Assembly (NCBI GenBank): GCA_046758905.1
Contig: JBHIBC010000029.1
Coordinates: forward strand, 1-33,203
Direction of reading: 5' to 3'
Origin: JBHIBC01 sp046758905
GTDB taxonomy: Bacteria > Acidobacteriota > Polarisedimenticolia > Gp22-AA2
DNA: 33,203 bases
Shown here: in pieces, positions 1 through 8,746 of the stretch
Numbering within the stretch: position 1 is the first letter of the stretch
Layout of the letters: each line of letters opens with the position of its first letter
Translations under genes and position numbers: made by a program
Notes under the pieces: generated by a model
What the model saw: only the letters and a program-made list of their open reading frames with translations
Told to the model about the DNA's origin: nothing
The model's database searches: none

Positions 1-959
1 ACCGCCCCTACCCGCTCCTCGACAGCCGCGCGGCGCACCGCCTCACGCTGCGCCTCACCCTGCCGCGGTTCCTCCCGGTGCTCGCGCGACACGGCTTCGC
101 GCGCGTCGACCTGCTCTGGATGACCCCCGGCAGCCCGCTCCTGCCGCTGCTCGAGGGGCTGGAGCACCGGGTCTCGGTCTACCGCTTAAGCGACGACTCG
201 CCGGCGTTTCCCGACACTCCCCGCTCCTACGCCGACCTCGAGCGGGAGGCGGTGCGCCGCGTCGATCTGGTCGTGGCCACTGCGGGGAACCTCGTGGAGC
301 GGGCCCGCAGCCTCGGGGCGAGACGGGTCCTGCACCTGCCGAACGCCTGCGATCCGGAGCCGTTTCTCGCCCCGGGGCTCCGCGAGCCTCCGGATCTGGC
401 GGGGGTCCGAAGGCCGCGGGCGATCTACGTCGGTGCGATCGACGGCTGGTTCGACGTCGAGCTGCTGGCGGGCGCGGCGCGCCTGGCCCCGGAGTGGAGC
501 TTCGTCCTTCTAGGGCCGGCGCGCGCCGACCTGGGCCCGCTCCGAGGCGCCGGCAACGTGCGGGCGCTCGGGCCGCGCCCGTACGCCGATCTGCCGGCCT
601 ACCTGCGCGCCGCCGATGCGGGGCTGGTCCCGTTCCGCCGCGGTCCCCTGAGCGATTCGATCCACCCCATCAAGCTGTACGAGTACTGCGCCGCGGGGCT
701 GCCGGTCGTCGCGACCCCGATGCGGGAGACCGCGTCGCTCGGGGCGCCCGTCCGCCTGGCGGGGGACGCCGCGGGGCTCGTGCGGGCGCTGCGCGAGTCG
801 GTACGGGAGGGGCCCGCCGCGCGGCAGGAGCGGGTCGCGTTCGCGCGGCGGCACACTTGGGATCGCCGCTTCGCCGCGCTCCGGACGGAGCTGCGCGCGT
901 GCGGCCTATCCGATGCGACGCCCGCCCGACAGGGACGGGCCTCGGGAGGCGGCGGATGA
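1..959 (+). CDS. Glycosyltransferase (5' end outside window)
   Basis: The reading frame is open from base 3 with no stop or convincing start before it, so the N-terminal part lies upstream of the window. The visible part (about 318 residues) looks like the second half of a GT-B glycosyltransferase. It has a Rossmann-like stretch opening with RAIYVGAIDGWFD, a loop with ALGPRPYADLPAYL, and the nucleotide-sugar binding region HPIKLYEYCAAGLPVVATP, where the Glu-containing K-L-Y-E-Y motif is typical of GT4/GT1-like enzymes. It probably transfers a sugar in the cytoplasm during surface-polysaccharide or glycolipid assembly, as its neighbours suggest. The stop overlaps the start of the next glycosyltransferase (ATGA at 956-959), implying translational coupling. 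Donor and acceptor cannot be predicted. Confidence 0.85.
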   Translation, partial: RPYPLLDSRAAHRLTLRLTLPRFLPVLARHGFARVDLLWMTPGSPLLPLLEGLEHRVSVYRLSDDSPAFPDTPRSYADLEREAVRRVDLVVATAGNLVERARSLGARRVLHLPNACDPEPFLAPGLREPPDLAGVRRPRAIYVGAIDGWFDVELLAGAARLAPEWSFVLLGPARADLGPLRGAGNVRALGPRPYADLPAYLRAADAGLVPFRRGPLSDSIHPIKLYEYCAAGLPVVATPMRETASLGAPVRLAGDAAGLVRALRESVREGPAARQERVAFARRHTWDRRFAALRTELRACGLSDATPARQGRASGGGG

Positions 960-2194
960 TCCCCGCGACTGTCGGCCGGAGCGCACGGGCCGGGGAGGAG
1001 CGGGCCCAGGATCGCGCGGCGCCGAGGCGCCCGCGCGCGCGCCTGCTGATCCTGACGGTCGGCTTCACCATCGGGGGCGCGGAGCGGCTCATCTTGATGA
1101 CCGCCCCGAGGCTGCAGCGCCGGGGCTTCGACGTCCTGGTCGCCTGTCTGAAAGGGTGGGGCCCGCTCGGTGAGGAGCTGGAGCGGCGCGGCGTGCGCGC
1201 CGTGGCCCTGGGGGCGTCCGGCGCCCTCGACCTGCGTGCGGCCTGCCGGCTGCTGTCGCTCCTGCGGCGCGAGCGGGTTCAGATCCTGCACGCACACCTG
1301 TTCCCGGCCAACCTGGCGGCGCGCCTCCTCGGCCGCGCGGCGGGCGTGCCGGTCGTCGTCTGCGCGCACCACGACACCGATATCGACATGCCGCGGCGCA
1401 ACCGGCTCCTGGAGAGGGCGACGGCGGGGCTCTCGGACGCGGTGGTCGCCTGCTCGGAGGCAGTCCGGCGCTATGCGCTCAGGACCTACGGGCTCGGTCC
1501 CGGCCGGGTCCGCACCCTGCGCAACGCGGTCGAGCAGCCGCCTTCCCCGATCGAAGCGCTGCGGCGCGAGGCGTTGCGACGCGAGTTCGGGGCCGGGCCG
1601 TCGGACCTGCTGCTCGGCACCGTGGGCCGGCTGGTGGAGCCGAAGAAGGGGATCCCGGTCTTCCTGGCCGCGGCCCGGCGGATCGCGCGCGAGCTCCCCG
1701 CCGTCCGCTTCGTCGTGGTCGGGGACGGCCCGGATCGGGAGGGCGTGGAGGCCTGCGCCGCGCGGGAGGGGGTGAGCCACCGCACCACGTTCGCGGGGTT
1801 CAGGCGCGATGTCGAGGACGTCATGGCCTCGCTCGACCTGCTCGTCCAGCCCTCCAACTGGGAGGGGTTCGGCCTGACGCTGGTCGAGGCGATGGCGGCC
1901 GGCATCCCCGTGGTCGCCACGCGCGTGGGGGGCGTCCCGGAGGTGGTGGTCGACGGCCGCACGGGGCTGCTGGTCCCTCCGGCCGACCCCGACGCGCTGG
2001 CCCGGGCCTGCCTCGATCTGCTCAGCGACCGGGAGCGCGCGCTGCGGCTGGGCCGCGCGGGCCGCGAGCGGGCCCGGGGCGAGTTCTCGATCGAGGATCT
2101 GGTGGAGCGAACGGCGGCGCTGTACCGGGAGCTGCTCGACGGGAGGCGCTCCCGGGACGACGGCGCCGCGGCGCGTCGGAGCAAGCCCGCATGA
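956..2194 (+). CDS. Glycosyltransferase family 4
   Basis: A 412-residue GT-B fold glycosyltransferase. I place the start at the ATG overlapping the previous stop (ATGA), because the GT4 N-terminal motif (LTVGFTIGGAERLI, residues about 30-43) follows a short basic leader. The C-terminal half carries LGTVGRLVEPKKG and the donor-binding motif FGLTLVEAMAAGIPVVAT with the E-x7-E type glutamate, followed by GGVPEVVVDGRTGLLVPP. These are hallmarks of retaining GT4 enzymes that use nucleotide-activated sugars. It likely adds a sugar to a lipid-linked oligosaccharide at the cytoplasmic membrane face. Its stop overlaps the start of the polyprenyl-phosphate transferase gene (ATGA at 2191-2194), so the two are probably made together. 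The specific sugar is unknown. Confidence 0.9.
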   Translation: MIPATVGRSARAGEERAQDRAAPRRPRARLLILTVGFTIGGAERLILMTAPRLQRRGFDVLVACLKGWGPLGEELERRGVRAVALGASGALDLRAACRLLSLLRRERVQILHAHLFPANLAARLLGRAAGVPVVVCAHHDTDIDMPRRNRLLERATAGLSDAVVACSEAVRRYALRTYGLGPGRVRTLRNAVEQPPSPIEALRREALRREFGAGPSDLLLGTVGRLVEPKKGIPVFLAAARRIARELPAVRFVVVGDGPDREGVEACAAREGVSHRTTFAGFRRDVEDVMASLDLLVQPSNWEGFGLTLVEAMAAGIPVVATRVGGVPEVVVDGRTGLLVPPADPDALARACLDLLSDRERALRLGRAGRERARGEFSIEDLVERTAALYRELLDGRRSRDDGAAARRSKPA

Positions 2195-3189
2195 CGCGAT
2201 ACCTGCTGGCGTTCGGGCTGGCCGCGGCGATCGCGCTGTACGCTACGCCGCTCGTGCGCCGGGCGGCGATCCGCTTCGGCATCGTCGACCGGCCGGACGG
2301 GAGGCTGAAGAAGCAGGGGGATCCGGTGCCGTACCTCGGGGGGCTCTCGGTCTACCTGTCGTTCCTGCTGGCGCTGACCGCGACGCTGCGCTTCGACTCG
2401 GTGGAGGTCCTGGGGATGCTGCTGGCCGGAGCGATCGTCGTCATCCTCGGCCTGATCGACGATCTGGGCGTGCTCAGCCCGTGGGTGAAGCTGGCGGGTC
2501 AGGTCGTCGCCGTCCTGACGCTGATGAACGCTTCCATCTACATCAAGCTCGGCTTTCTGCCCTCCTGGCTGGCGATCGGCCTGTCGTTCGTGTGGCTGCT
2601 GGCGATCACCAACGCCTTCAACCTGATCGACGTGATGGACGGGCTCGCCGCCGGCGTGGCGGGCGCCGCCGCCCTCGTGCTGTTCCTGATCGCCACGGTG
2701 AACGGCCGGGAGACCTACGCCGTCCTGCTGGCGGCGCTGTGCGGCTCGCTGGCCGGCTTCCTGCGCTACAACCTTCCGCCCGCCCGGATCTACATGGGGG
2801 ACACGGGCAGCCTGTTCATCGGGCTGATGCTCGGTGCGCTGGCCATGAACAACTCGTACACGCGGGAGAACCTGGTGGCCGCCCTGGCGCCCGTGGTGAT
2901 CCTCGGCGTCCCGGTGTTCGACATGCTGTTCGTGATGTACGTCCGCTACCGCCGCGGGCTGCCGGTAATGCTCGGGAGCCCCGATCATTTCGCCCTCCGG
3001 CTGCGCAGGTGGAGGCTGAGCACGCGGCAGACCGTGCTCGCCTCCTACGCCGCCACCTTGGGGCTCGGGCTGCTGGCCATCGCCATGATGCTCGCGACCG
3101 GTCCGGTGGCGCTGGCGATCCTGTCCGGGATCGTCCTGGCGTCGCTGGGGCTCGGCCTGTTCCTCCGGCGCATCGAGATGACCCTGTAG
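2191..3189 (+). CDS. MraY/WecA-family polyprenyl-phosphate sugar-1-phosphate transferase
   Basis: A 332-residue polytopic membrane protein with about ten hydrophobic segments. It contains the family's catalytic signatures: LIDDLG (Asp pair near residues 89-92), NAFNLIDVMDGLAAG (about 145-159) and GDTGSLFIG (about 204-212). Enzymes of this family move a sugar-1-phosphate, often GlcNAc-1-P, from UDP-sugar to undecaprenyl phosphate, starting O-antigen, teichoic acid or exopolysaccharide synthesis. The C-terminal cytoplasmic loop reads SPDHFALRLRR instead of the His-rich HIHH of classical WecA or MraY. It belongs to a divergent branch, so I avoid naming it wecA. Glycosyltransferases on both sides support an initiating role in a polysaccharide pathway. 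It is not peptidoglycan MraY by context. Confidence 0.88.
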   Translation: MTRYLLAFGLAAAIALYATPLVRRAAIRFGIVDRPDGRLKKQGDPVPYLGGLSVYLSFLLALTATLRFDSVEVLGMLLAGAIVVILGLIDDLGVLSPWVKLAGQVVAVLTLMNASIYIKLGFLPSWLAIGLSFVWLLAITNAFNLIDVMDGLAAGVAGAAALVLFLIATVNGRETYAVLLAALCGSLAGFLRYNLPPARIYMGDTGSLFIGLMLGALAMNNSYTRENLVAALAPVVILGVPVFDMLFVMYVRYRRGLPVMLGSPDHFALRLRRWRLSTRQTVLASYAATLGLGLLAIAMMLATGPVALAILSGIVLASLGLGLFLRRIEMTL

Positions 3190-3194
3190 CCGCC

Positions 3195-4562
3195 ATGACG
3201 CCGCGCGCCCCAGATCCGCGGTCGGTCCCGGTGGTGATCCTCGGCGCCGGGCTGAGCGGGCTGTCCACCGCGTGCCATCTGGACGGCATCCCCTCGGTGG
3301 TTCTGGAGCGCGAGCCCGAGGTGGGCGGACTGTGCCGCACGCGGGTCGAGGACGGGTTCGTCTTCGACTGCACCGGGCACCTCCTCCACCTCCGGGACGC
3401 GGGGGTCCGGGGGCTGGTGGACCGGATCCTGCCGGAGGCGTTCGCGCGCCACGAGCGTCGCGCCCTGGTCTTCTCGAAGGGCGTCTTCACGCCCTATCCG
3501 TTCCAGGCCAACCTGCACGGCCTGCCGCGGGAGGTGGTGCGCGAGTGCGTCGAGGGATTGGTCGACGCCCTGCTGGCGCGCGAGCGCGGGGGGGAGCCGG
3601 ACCCCTCGCGGCTGAGCCTTCGCCGGTGGGTGGAGTCCACCTTCGGGCGCGGGATCGCGGAGCACTTCATGATCCCCTACAACTCCAAGCTGTGGCGCAC
3701 CGACCTGGACGAGATCGAGTGCGGCTGGGTGTCGTGGTCGATCCCGCGTCCGACCCTGCGGGAGGTCCTCAGCGGCGCCTTCGGGGCCACGGTGCGTGGC
3801 CTCGGGTACAACCCCACTTTCCTCTACCCGCGGCGGGGCGGGATCAGCATCCTGCCCGCGGCGCTGGCGGCCCGGGTGAGCGAGCTCCGGCTCGGCCGTA
3901 CGGTCACGGCGGTCGATGCGACGGCCAGGATCGTCGAGCTGGAGGACGGCGACCGGCTGCGCTACGAGGCGCTGGTCTCGACCCTACCGCTGGATCGGCT
4001 GCTGTCGATCACCTCCGGCCTTCCGGACGACCTGCCGTCGGTCGGCAGGCGCCTGAGGGCGGTGCGCGTCCTCAACGTCAGCTTGGGCGTCGACCGGCCC
4101 TCGATCTCCGGGGCCCACTGGATCTACTTCCCCGAGCCGGAGTACTCGTTCTACCGGGTCGGCTTCCCGACCAACCTCTCCCGGGACCTTGCGCCGCGCG
4201 GTTGCACGTCGCTGTACGTCGAGCGCTCCCTGCTCCGGGACGAGCCGTTCGACCCGGTGGGGGTGGTGGAGGAATCGCTGCGCGACCTGCGGCGCGCCGG
4301 TCTGCTCTGGAGGGGGGACCGGGTCGTCTACAGGCGGGTCGCCGTCCTCGACCCCGCGTACGTCATCTACGATCGCTTTCGCTCGGCCAACCTGCCGCGG
4401 GTGCTGGCGGCCCTCGAGCGGCTCGGGATCCATTCCATCGGACGGTTCGGGTTCTGGGAGTACTCGTCGATGGAGGGGGCGCTGCGCGCGGGGATCGATC
4501 TGGCCGCCCGCCTCGCCCGGGCGCTGAACGGGCGGGACGTCCGACTGCGGAAGGGGGCCTGA
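3195..4562 (+). CDS. FAD-dependent amine-oxidase-like / UGM-like oxidoreductase
   Basis: A 455-residue flavoprotein-like protein. The N-terminus VVILGAGLSGLSTACHL (residues about 14-30) is the GxGxxG dinucleotide fold, followed by VLEREPEVGGLCRT, the second FAD motif of the protoporphyrinogen oxidase/amine oxidase and UDP-galactopyranose mutase superfamily. Further on, YNSKLWRTDLDE and YPRRGGISILPAALA resemble proteins from capsule and lipopolysaccharide clusters commonly annotated as protoporphyrinogen oxidase. The ATG lies 5 bases after the stop of the preceding gene. Context argues for sugar or lipid-linked intermediate modification rather than haem synthesis. The actual substrate is not known from sequence. 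A UDP-galactopyranose mutase role is possible but not shown. Confidence 0.8.
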   Translation: MTPRAPDPRSVPVVILGAGLSGLSTACHLDGIPSVVLEREPEVGGLCRTRVEDGFVFDCTGHLLHLRDAGVRGLVDRILPEAFARHERRALVFSKGVFTPYPFQANLHGLPREVVRECVEGLVDALLARERGGEPDPSRLSLRRWVESTFGRGIAEHFMIPYNSKLWRTDLDEIECGWVSWSIPRPTLREVLSGAFGATVRGLGYNPTFLYPRRGGISILPAALAARVSELRLGRTVTAVDATARIVELEDGDRLRYEALVSTLPLDRLLSITSGLPDDLPSVGRRLRAVRVLNVSLGVDRPSISGAHWIYFPEPEYSFYRVGFPTNLSRDLAPRGCTSLYVERSLLRDEPFDPVGVVEESLRDLRRAGLLWRGDRVVYRRVAVLDPAYVIYDRFRSANLPRVLAALERLGIHSIGRFGFWEYSSMEGALRAGIDLAARLARALNGRDVRLRKGA

Positions 4563-4563
4563 G

Positions 4564-6477
4564 GTGTGCGGGCTGGCGGGAGTCGCCTTCGCCGACCCGG
4601 GCCGGCTCCCGGATGAGGCCGCGCTGCGGGCGATGGGTGCGGCCCTCGCCCACCGCGGGCCGGACGACGCGGGGGAGCACGCGTCGCCCGGGGTCGGTCT
4701 GGTCAGCCGTCGGCTCGCGATCCTCGACCCGTCGCCCGCGGGGAAGATGCCGATGTCCTCGGCCGACGGACAGGTCTGGCTGGTCCACAACGGGGAGATC
4801 TACAACCACGTCGAGCTGCGCGAGGAGATGAAACGGCGGGGCGTCCGCTTCCGATCGAGGGGCGATACCGAGGTGCTCCTCAACCTGTACCTCGCCGAGG
4901 GGCTGGATGCCCTGCAGAGGCTGGTCGGGATGTACGCCTTCGCGATCTGGGACGGGCGCCGCCGAGCGCTCGTCCTGGCGCGCGACCGGCTCGGGGTCAA
5001 GCCGCTCTTCTATCGCCTGGCGCCGGATGGGATCCGTTTCGCCTCCGAGATCCGGGGGCTGCTGGCCGAGCCCGGCTTCTCCCCGGAGCCCGACCCCGGG
5101 TCGATCCACCACGTGCTGGCGCTGCGCTTCGTGCCGCACCCGGCGACCGCCTTCGAGGGGATCCGCCAGCTGCCGCCGGCCCACGTCCTGACCTACGAGG
5201 ACGGCCGGGCGCGGCTCCCGAGGTACTGGACCCTTCCGGAGCCGCGCCCGCGGGGAGAGCGCCGGAGCCGCGAGATGACCGAGCGCTACCGGGCGCTGAT
5301 GGACGACGCGGTGCGGATCCGCCTGCGGAGCGACGTCCCGGTGGCGCTGCTCCTGTCCGGAGGGCTGGACTCGACCGCCGTGGCGTATCACATGCGGCGC
5401 AACCTCACGCGCCCGTTCCGGGCCTTTTCCGTCGGCTTCGGCGAGGCGGACTACGACGAGCGCCCGCGGGCGCGCGAGGTCGCCGAGCACTTCGGGATCG
5501 AGCTGACCGAGATCGAGGTCTCTCGCCGCTCGATCGATGACCTCCCGGCCATCGTGTCCCACATGCAGGTCCCGTTCGCCGACCCGTCCGTCCTGCCGGC
5601 CTGGTCTTTGGCGCGGGAGGTGGCGCGGCACGTCAAGGTGGCCCTGGTGGGCGACGGGGCCGACGAGACGTTCGGCGGCTATGACCGCTATCGCGCCCAC
5701 CTGCTCGCCGATCGGTACGGGTGGCTGCCCGGCCTGGTGTCGCGCACCCCGTTCTACGCCCTGCTCGAGGCGGTCTCCAGCGAGAGGAGCCGCCGCAACC
5801 TCCCCGGCCGTCTGCGACGGTTCCTCGAGGGGTGGGAGCTGCCCGCGCGGGAGCGCAACGCCCTGTGGCTGGCGAACCCCGGGGCGCGGAGGATCTCCCG
5901 GCTGTACAACCCCGACTTCGCGGAACGGGTGCTCGGGGTCGACCCGACCCGCTCGCTCGGCCGGATCCCGAACGACTGGGCCTCTCCGACCCTCCTGGCG
6001 GCGGTCCTGCGCTCCGATCAGGAGCGCTACCTGCCCGACGACCTCCTCTACAAGGCGGACGTCACCTCGATGGCCTTCGGTCTGGAGATCAGGAGCCCGT
6101 TCCTCGATCACCGCGTCGTGGAGTTCGCCGCGACCGTGCCGGTCCGCCAGAAGGTGCGGGGGGGCCGGGGGAAGTGGTTCCTGCGGCAGGTGTACCGCGG
6201 GCGGTTCCCCGGCGGCGTCCTGCGCGGGCGAAAGGCCGGCTTCGGAATGCCGATCGACCACTGGTTGCGGGGCGACGACCTGCACGGGACGGCACGCGAC
6301 CTGCTGCTCGGGTACGGAGCGCGCTCCCGCGCCTACCTGAACCGGGAGGCCGTGGCGGCGGTCCTGCGGATCCACCGGTCCGGGCAGCGCAACTACGACG
6401 AGATGATCTGGACCCTGGTGATCTTCGAGCTGTGGCTCAGGGAGCTGGGCGCTCGGCGCGCCCGGGAGGCGGCGTGA
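4564..6477 (+). CDS. asnB: Glutamine-hydrolysing asparagine synthase-type amidotransferase
   Basis: A 637-residue class II amidotransferase. The GTG start gives Met-Cys-Gly-Leu, placing the nucleophile Cys at position 2 after Met removal. The glutaminase domain has AHRGPDDAGEH, LVHNGEIYNH and SRGDTEVLL. The synthetase domain has the PP-loop SGGLDS at residues 265-270, which binds ATP, and GDGADETFGGYDRY. The classical reaction is aspartate + glutamine + ATP to asparagine + glutamate. Homologues inside polysaccharide clusters are often thought to amidate uronic acids or other carboxyl groups on the glycan. Here it lies between an oxidoreductase gene (1 base gap) and a glycosyltransferase (GTGA overlap at 6474-6477), favouring that role, but amino acid synthesis cannot be excluded. 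Confidence 0.92.
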   Translation: MCGLAGVAFADPGRLPDEAALRAMGAALAHRGPDDAGEHASPGVGLVSRRLAILDPSPAGKMPMSSADGQVWLVHNGEIYNHVELREEMKRRGVRFRSRGDTEVLLNLYLAEGLDALQRLVGMYAFAIWDGRRRALVLARDRLGVKPLFYRLAPDGIRFASEIRGLLAEPGFSPEPDPGSIHHVLALRFVPHPATAFEGIRQLPPAHVLTYEDGRARLPRYWTLPEPRPRGERRSREMTERYRALMDDAVRIRLRSDVPVALLLSGGLDSTAVAYHMRRNLTRPFRAFSVGFGEADYDERPRAREVAEHFGIELTEIEVSRRSIDDLPAIVSHMQVPFADPSVLPAWSLAREVARHVKVALVGDGADETFGGYDRYRAHLLADRYGWLPGLVSRTPFYALLEAVSSERSRRNLPGRLRRFLEGWELPARERNALWLANPGARRISRLYNPDFAERVLGVDPTRSLGRIPNDWASPTLLAAVLRSDQERYLPDDLLYKADVTSMAFGLEIRSPFLDHRVVEFAATVPVRQKVRGGRGKWFLRQVYRGRFPGGVLRGRKAGFGMPIDHWLRGDDLHGTARDLLLGYGARSRAYLNREAVAAVLRIHRSGQRNYDEMIWTLVIFELWLRELGARRAREAA

Positions 6478-7694
6478 ACGGAGAGCCGGTGCGCGTGTGC
6501 CACATCGTCACCCGTCTGGACTTGGGCGGGGCGCAGCAGAACACCCTGTACACGGTCTCCCACCTGAGGGAGCCGTTCCGGCCCAGCCTCGTGTGCGGCC
6601 CCGGCGGCCTGCTGGACGCCGAGGCGCGCGCCCTAGCGCCGATCCCCGTGACCTTCGTCCCGCGGCTGGTCCGCCCGATCCGGCCGCTGAGCGACCTCCT
6701 GGCACTGCTGCGCCTGACGGCCATCCTGCGCCGGGAGCGGCCGCAGATCGTCCACACCCACTCCTCCAAGGCCGGGATCCTCGGGCGCCTCGCCGCCTGG
6801 CTCGCGCGCGTGCCGGTCGTGGTCCACTCGATCCACGGCTTCGGATTCCACGACGCTCAGCCGCGGGCGCTGAGGGCGCTGCTCGTCGCCGTCGAGAGGG
6901 CGGTCGCCCCCCTCACCTCGCACTTCATCGCCGTGTCGCACGCCAACCTGGATCGGGGCCTGTCGCTCGGGATCCTCCGCCGCGATCGCGTGAGCCTCAT
7001 TCGCAGCGGCATCCGGGTGGCCGAGTTCCGGGGGCCGGAGGGCCGCCGCGGCCCCCGTCGCGGCGGCGGGATCCGGCGCGAGCTCGGCCTGCCCGAGGAT
7101 GTCCCCCTGGTCGGCATGATCGCCTGCCTGAAGCCTCAGAAATGCCCGCTCGATTTCGTCGAGGTGGCGGCCCGCGTGGCGCGCGCGGTGGCCGGGTCGG
7201 CGTTCGTGATCGCGGGCGACGGGGAGCTGCGCGAGGCCGCCCGGCGGCGCGTCGATGCCCTCGGCCTCGGCGGCCGGTTCCACCTGCTGGGCTGGCGGCG
7301 GGACGTGCCCGGGCTGCTGGCGGAGCTCGACGTGATGGTGCTCACCTCGCGCTGGGAGGGGCTGCCGCGGGTGGTCCCGGAGGCGATCGCGGCCGGGGTG
7401 CCGATCGTGGCCACGGCCGTGGACGGGGTCACCGACGTCCTGAGGGATGGCGTCACCGGCCTGGTCGCGCCGCCGGGCGACATCGAGGGGATCGCCTCCC
7501 GGGTGGCGAGGCTGCTGCGCGACCCGTCGCTCGGGATCGCCCTGTGCGACCGGGCGCGTGCCGTCCTGGCGGAGTTCGACATCGACGCCATGGTCCGGGC
7601 GCAGGAGTCACTGTACGCCCGGCTGCTGCGGCGCTTCCCCGGCGCCGGCGTCGGGGCGGATCGGAAAGCGCTCTCCAGCCACGCAACTTATTGA
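6474..7694 (+). CDS. Glycosyltransferase family 4
   Basis: A 406-residue GT-B enzyme with GTG start overlapping the asnB stop. The N-terminal acceptor domain starts HIVTRLDLGGAQQNTL, the glycine-rich first loop of GT4 proteins, and includes VVHSIHGFGFH. The C-terminal donor domain has GMIACLKPQKCPLDFVE, a GWRRDVPGLL loop and RVVPEAIAAGVPIVATAVDG, with the conserved glutamate, then GVTGLVAPPGD. It is likely cytoplasmic and membrane-associated, adding one sugar in the pathway started by the polyprenyl-phosphate transferase upstream. It is the last gene of the polysaccharide run: a promoter for the ABC transporter follows within about 12 bases of its stop. Sugar specificity is unknown. Confidence 0.9.
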   Translation: MNGEPVRVCHIVTRLDLGGAQQNTLYTVSHLREPFRPSLVCGPGGLLDAEARALAPIPVTFVPRLVRPIRPLSDLLALLRLTAILRRERPQIVHTHSSKAGILGRLAAWLARVPVVVHSIHGFGFHDAQPRALRALLVAVERAVAPLTSHFIAVSHANLDRGLSLGILRRDRVSLIRSGIRVAEFRGPEGRRGPRRGGGIRRELGLPEDVPLVGMIACLKPQKCPLDFVEVAARVARAVAGSAFVIAGDGELREAARRRVDALGLGGRFHLLGWRRDVPGLLAELDVMVLTSRWEGLPRVVPEAIAAGVPIVATAVDGVTDVLRDGVTGLVAPPGDIEGIASRVARLLRDPSLGIALCDRARAVLAEFDIDAMVRAQESLYARLLRRFPGAGVGADRKALSSHATY

Positions 7695-7705
7695 GCGGCC
7701 AGCAT

Positions 7706-7733
7706 TTGACACCCGCGCGAGGCGCGCTATATT
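7706..7733 (+). promoter_or_regulatory. Sigma-70-type promoter for ABC/pilus genes
   Basis: A perfect -35 box TTGACA (7706-7711) and a -10 box TATATT (7728-7733) are separated by 16 bases, about 57 bases before the ATG at 7790. It is one of the few AT-rich spots in the region. The spacer contains a 5-bp inverted repeat, GCGCG/CGCGC around AGG (7715-7727), which could be an operator or just GC-rich sequence. Confidence 0.75.
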
Positions 7734-7789
7734 GGCCCTGGCGGCGGGCGGGGCGTGCTACCGGAAGCGCCCGGGACGGAGCCTCGAGG

Positions 7790-8746
7790 ATGTCGGTCCT
7801 GGAGCTGTGCGGCGTGTCGAAGAGCTACAGGACCCACCTGTCGCTGCGCAAGTACTGGATCCTTCGCGACCTGTCCCTCGCCGTGAGGGAGGGGGAGATC
7901 TTCGGCTTCATCGGCACCAACGGGGCCGGCAAGACGACGACCATCAAGCTGGCGCTGGGCCTGATCTTCCCGGATGCCGGCTCGATCCGGTTGTTCGGGC
8001 GCGACGCGGGCGACGTCGAGGTGAGGCGAAGGATCGGCTTCCTTCCCGAGAACCCGTACCTTTACGACTACCTCACCGGCTCGGAGTTCCTCGATTTCCA
8101 CGCGCGGCTGTTCGGGATGGGGGCGGCCGAGCGCCGGCGCCGCGTCCGGGAGCTGCTGGAACGGGTGGGCCTGGGGAACCGGGGCGACCGCCAGCTGCGC
8201 CACTACTCCAAGGGGATGCTGCAGCGCATCGGCCTGGCCCAGGCGCTGATCAACGATCCCGAGCTGGTCATCCTCGACGAGCCGATGTCCGGGCTCGACC
8301 CGATCGGACGGCGCGAGGTGCGCGACATCATCCTGGAGCTGAAGGCGAACGGGCGGACAGTGTTCTTCTCGACCCACATCCTCTCCGACACCGAGATGAT
8401 CTGCGATCGGGTCGGGGTCCTGGTCCGGGGCAGTCTCCGGGCGGTCGGGAGGATCGACGATCTGGTGGGCCACGACGTCCGCTTCTGGGAGATCGCGCTG
8501 CGGGGCCTCGCTCCGGACCGGCTGCCGTGCGGGCGGCTGGTGTCGCGGGGCGAGGACCACCTCCTGGTGCAGGCCGACTCGCCGCGGGAGCTGCGCCGGA
8601 TCCTCTCGGAGCTCAGCGGCGACGGGGCGACCCTGATCTCGGTGACGCCCGCGCGCCAGAGCCTCGAGGATCTGCTGTTGAAGGAGGCCCGGGGCCCGGC
8701 GCCGGGCCCCTGGGCCGGAGGGGGGGAGGCCGGTCGTGTTCGCTAG
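7790..8746 (+). CDS. ABC transporter ATP-binding protein (ABC-2 type, PilH-like by context)
   Basis: A 318-residue ABC ATPase. Walker A GTNGAGKT lies at residues 42-49, the signature is HYSKGMLQRIGLAQAL, and Walker B plus D-loop is LVILDEPMSGLDP. H-loop histidine is in FFSTHILSD. The N-terminal 220 residues form the nucleotide-binding domain, and the last 90 resemble the C-terminal extension of ABC-2 exporters. It powers the permease encoded next, with an 11-base gene overlap. Export of an unknown substrate, or support of pilus assembly, is suggested by the adjacent prepilin peptidase and pilin genes. In Myxococcus xanthus an ABC pair (PilH, PilI) next to pilD is needed for pili. That equivalence here is inferred from gene order only. 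Confidence 0.9.
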   Translation: MSVLELCGVSKSYRTHLSLRKYWILRDLSLAVREGEIFGFIGTNGAGKTTTIKLALGLIFPDAGSIRLFGRDAGDVEVRRRIGFLPENPYLYDYLTGSEFLDFHARLFGMGAAERRRRVRELLERVGLGNRGDRQLRHYSKGMLQRIGLAQALINDPELVILDEPMSGLDPIGRREVRDIILELKANGRTVFFSTHILSDTEMICDRVGVLVRGSLRAVGRIDDLVGHDVRFWEIALRGLAPDRLPCGRLVSRGEDHLLVQADSPRELRRILSELSGDGATLISVTPARQSLEDLLLKEARGPAPGPWAGGGEAGRVR

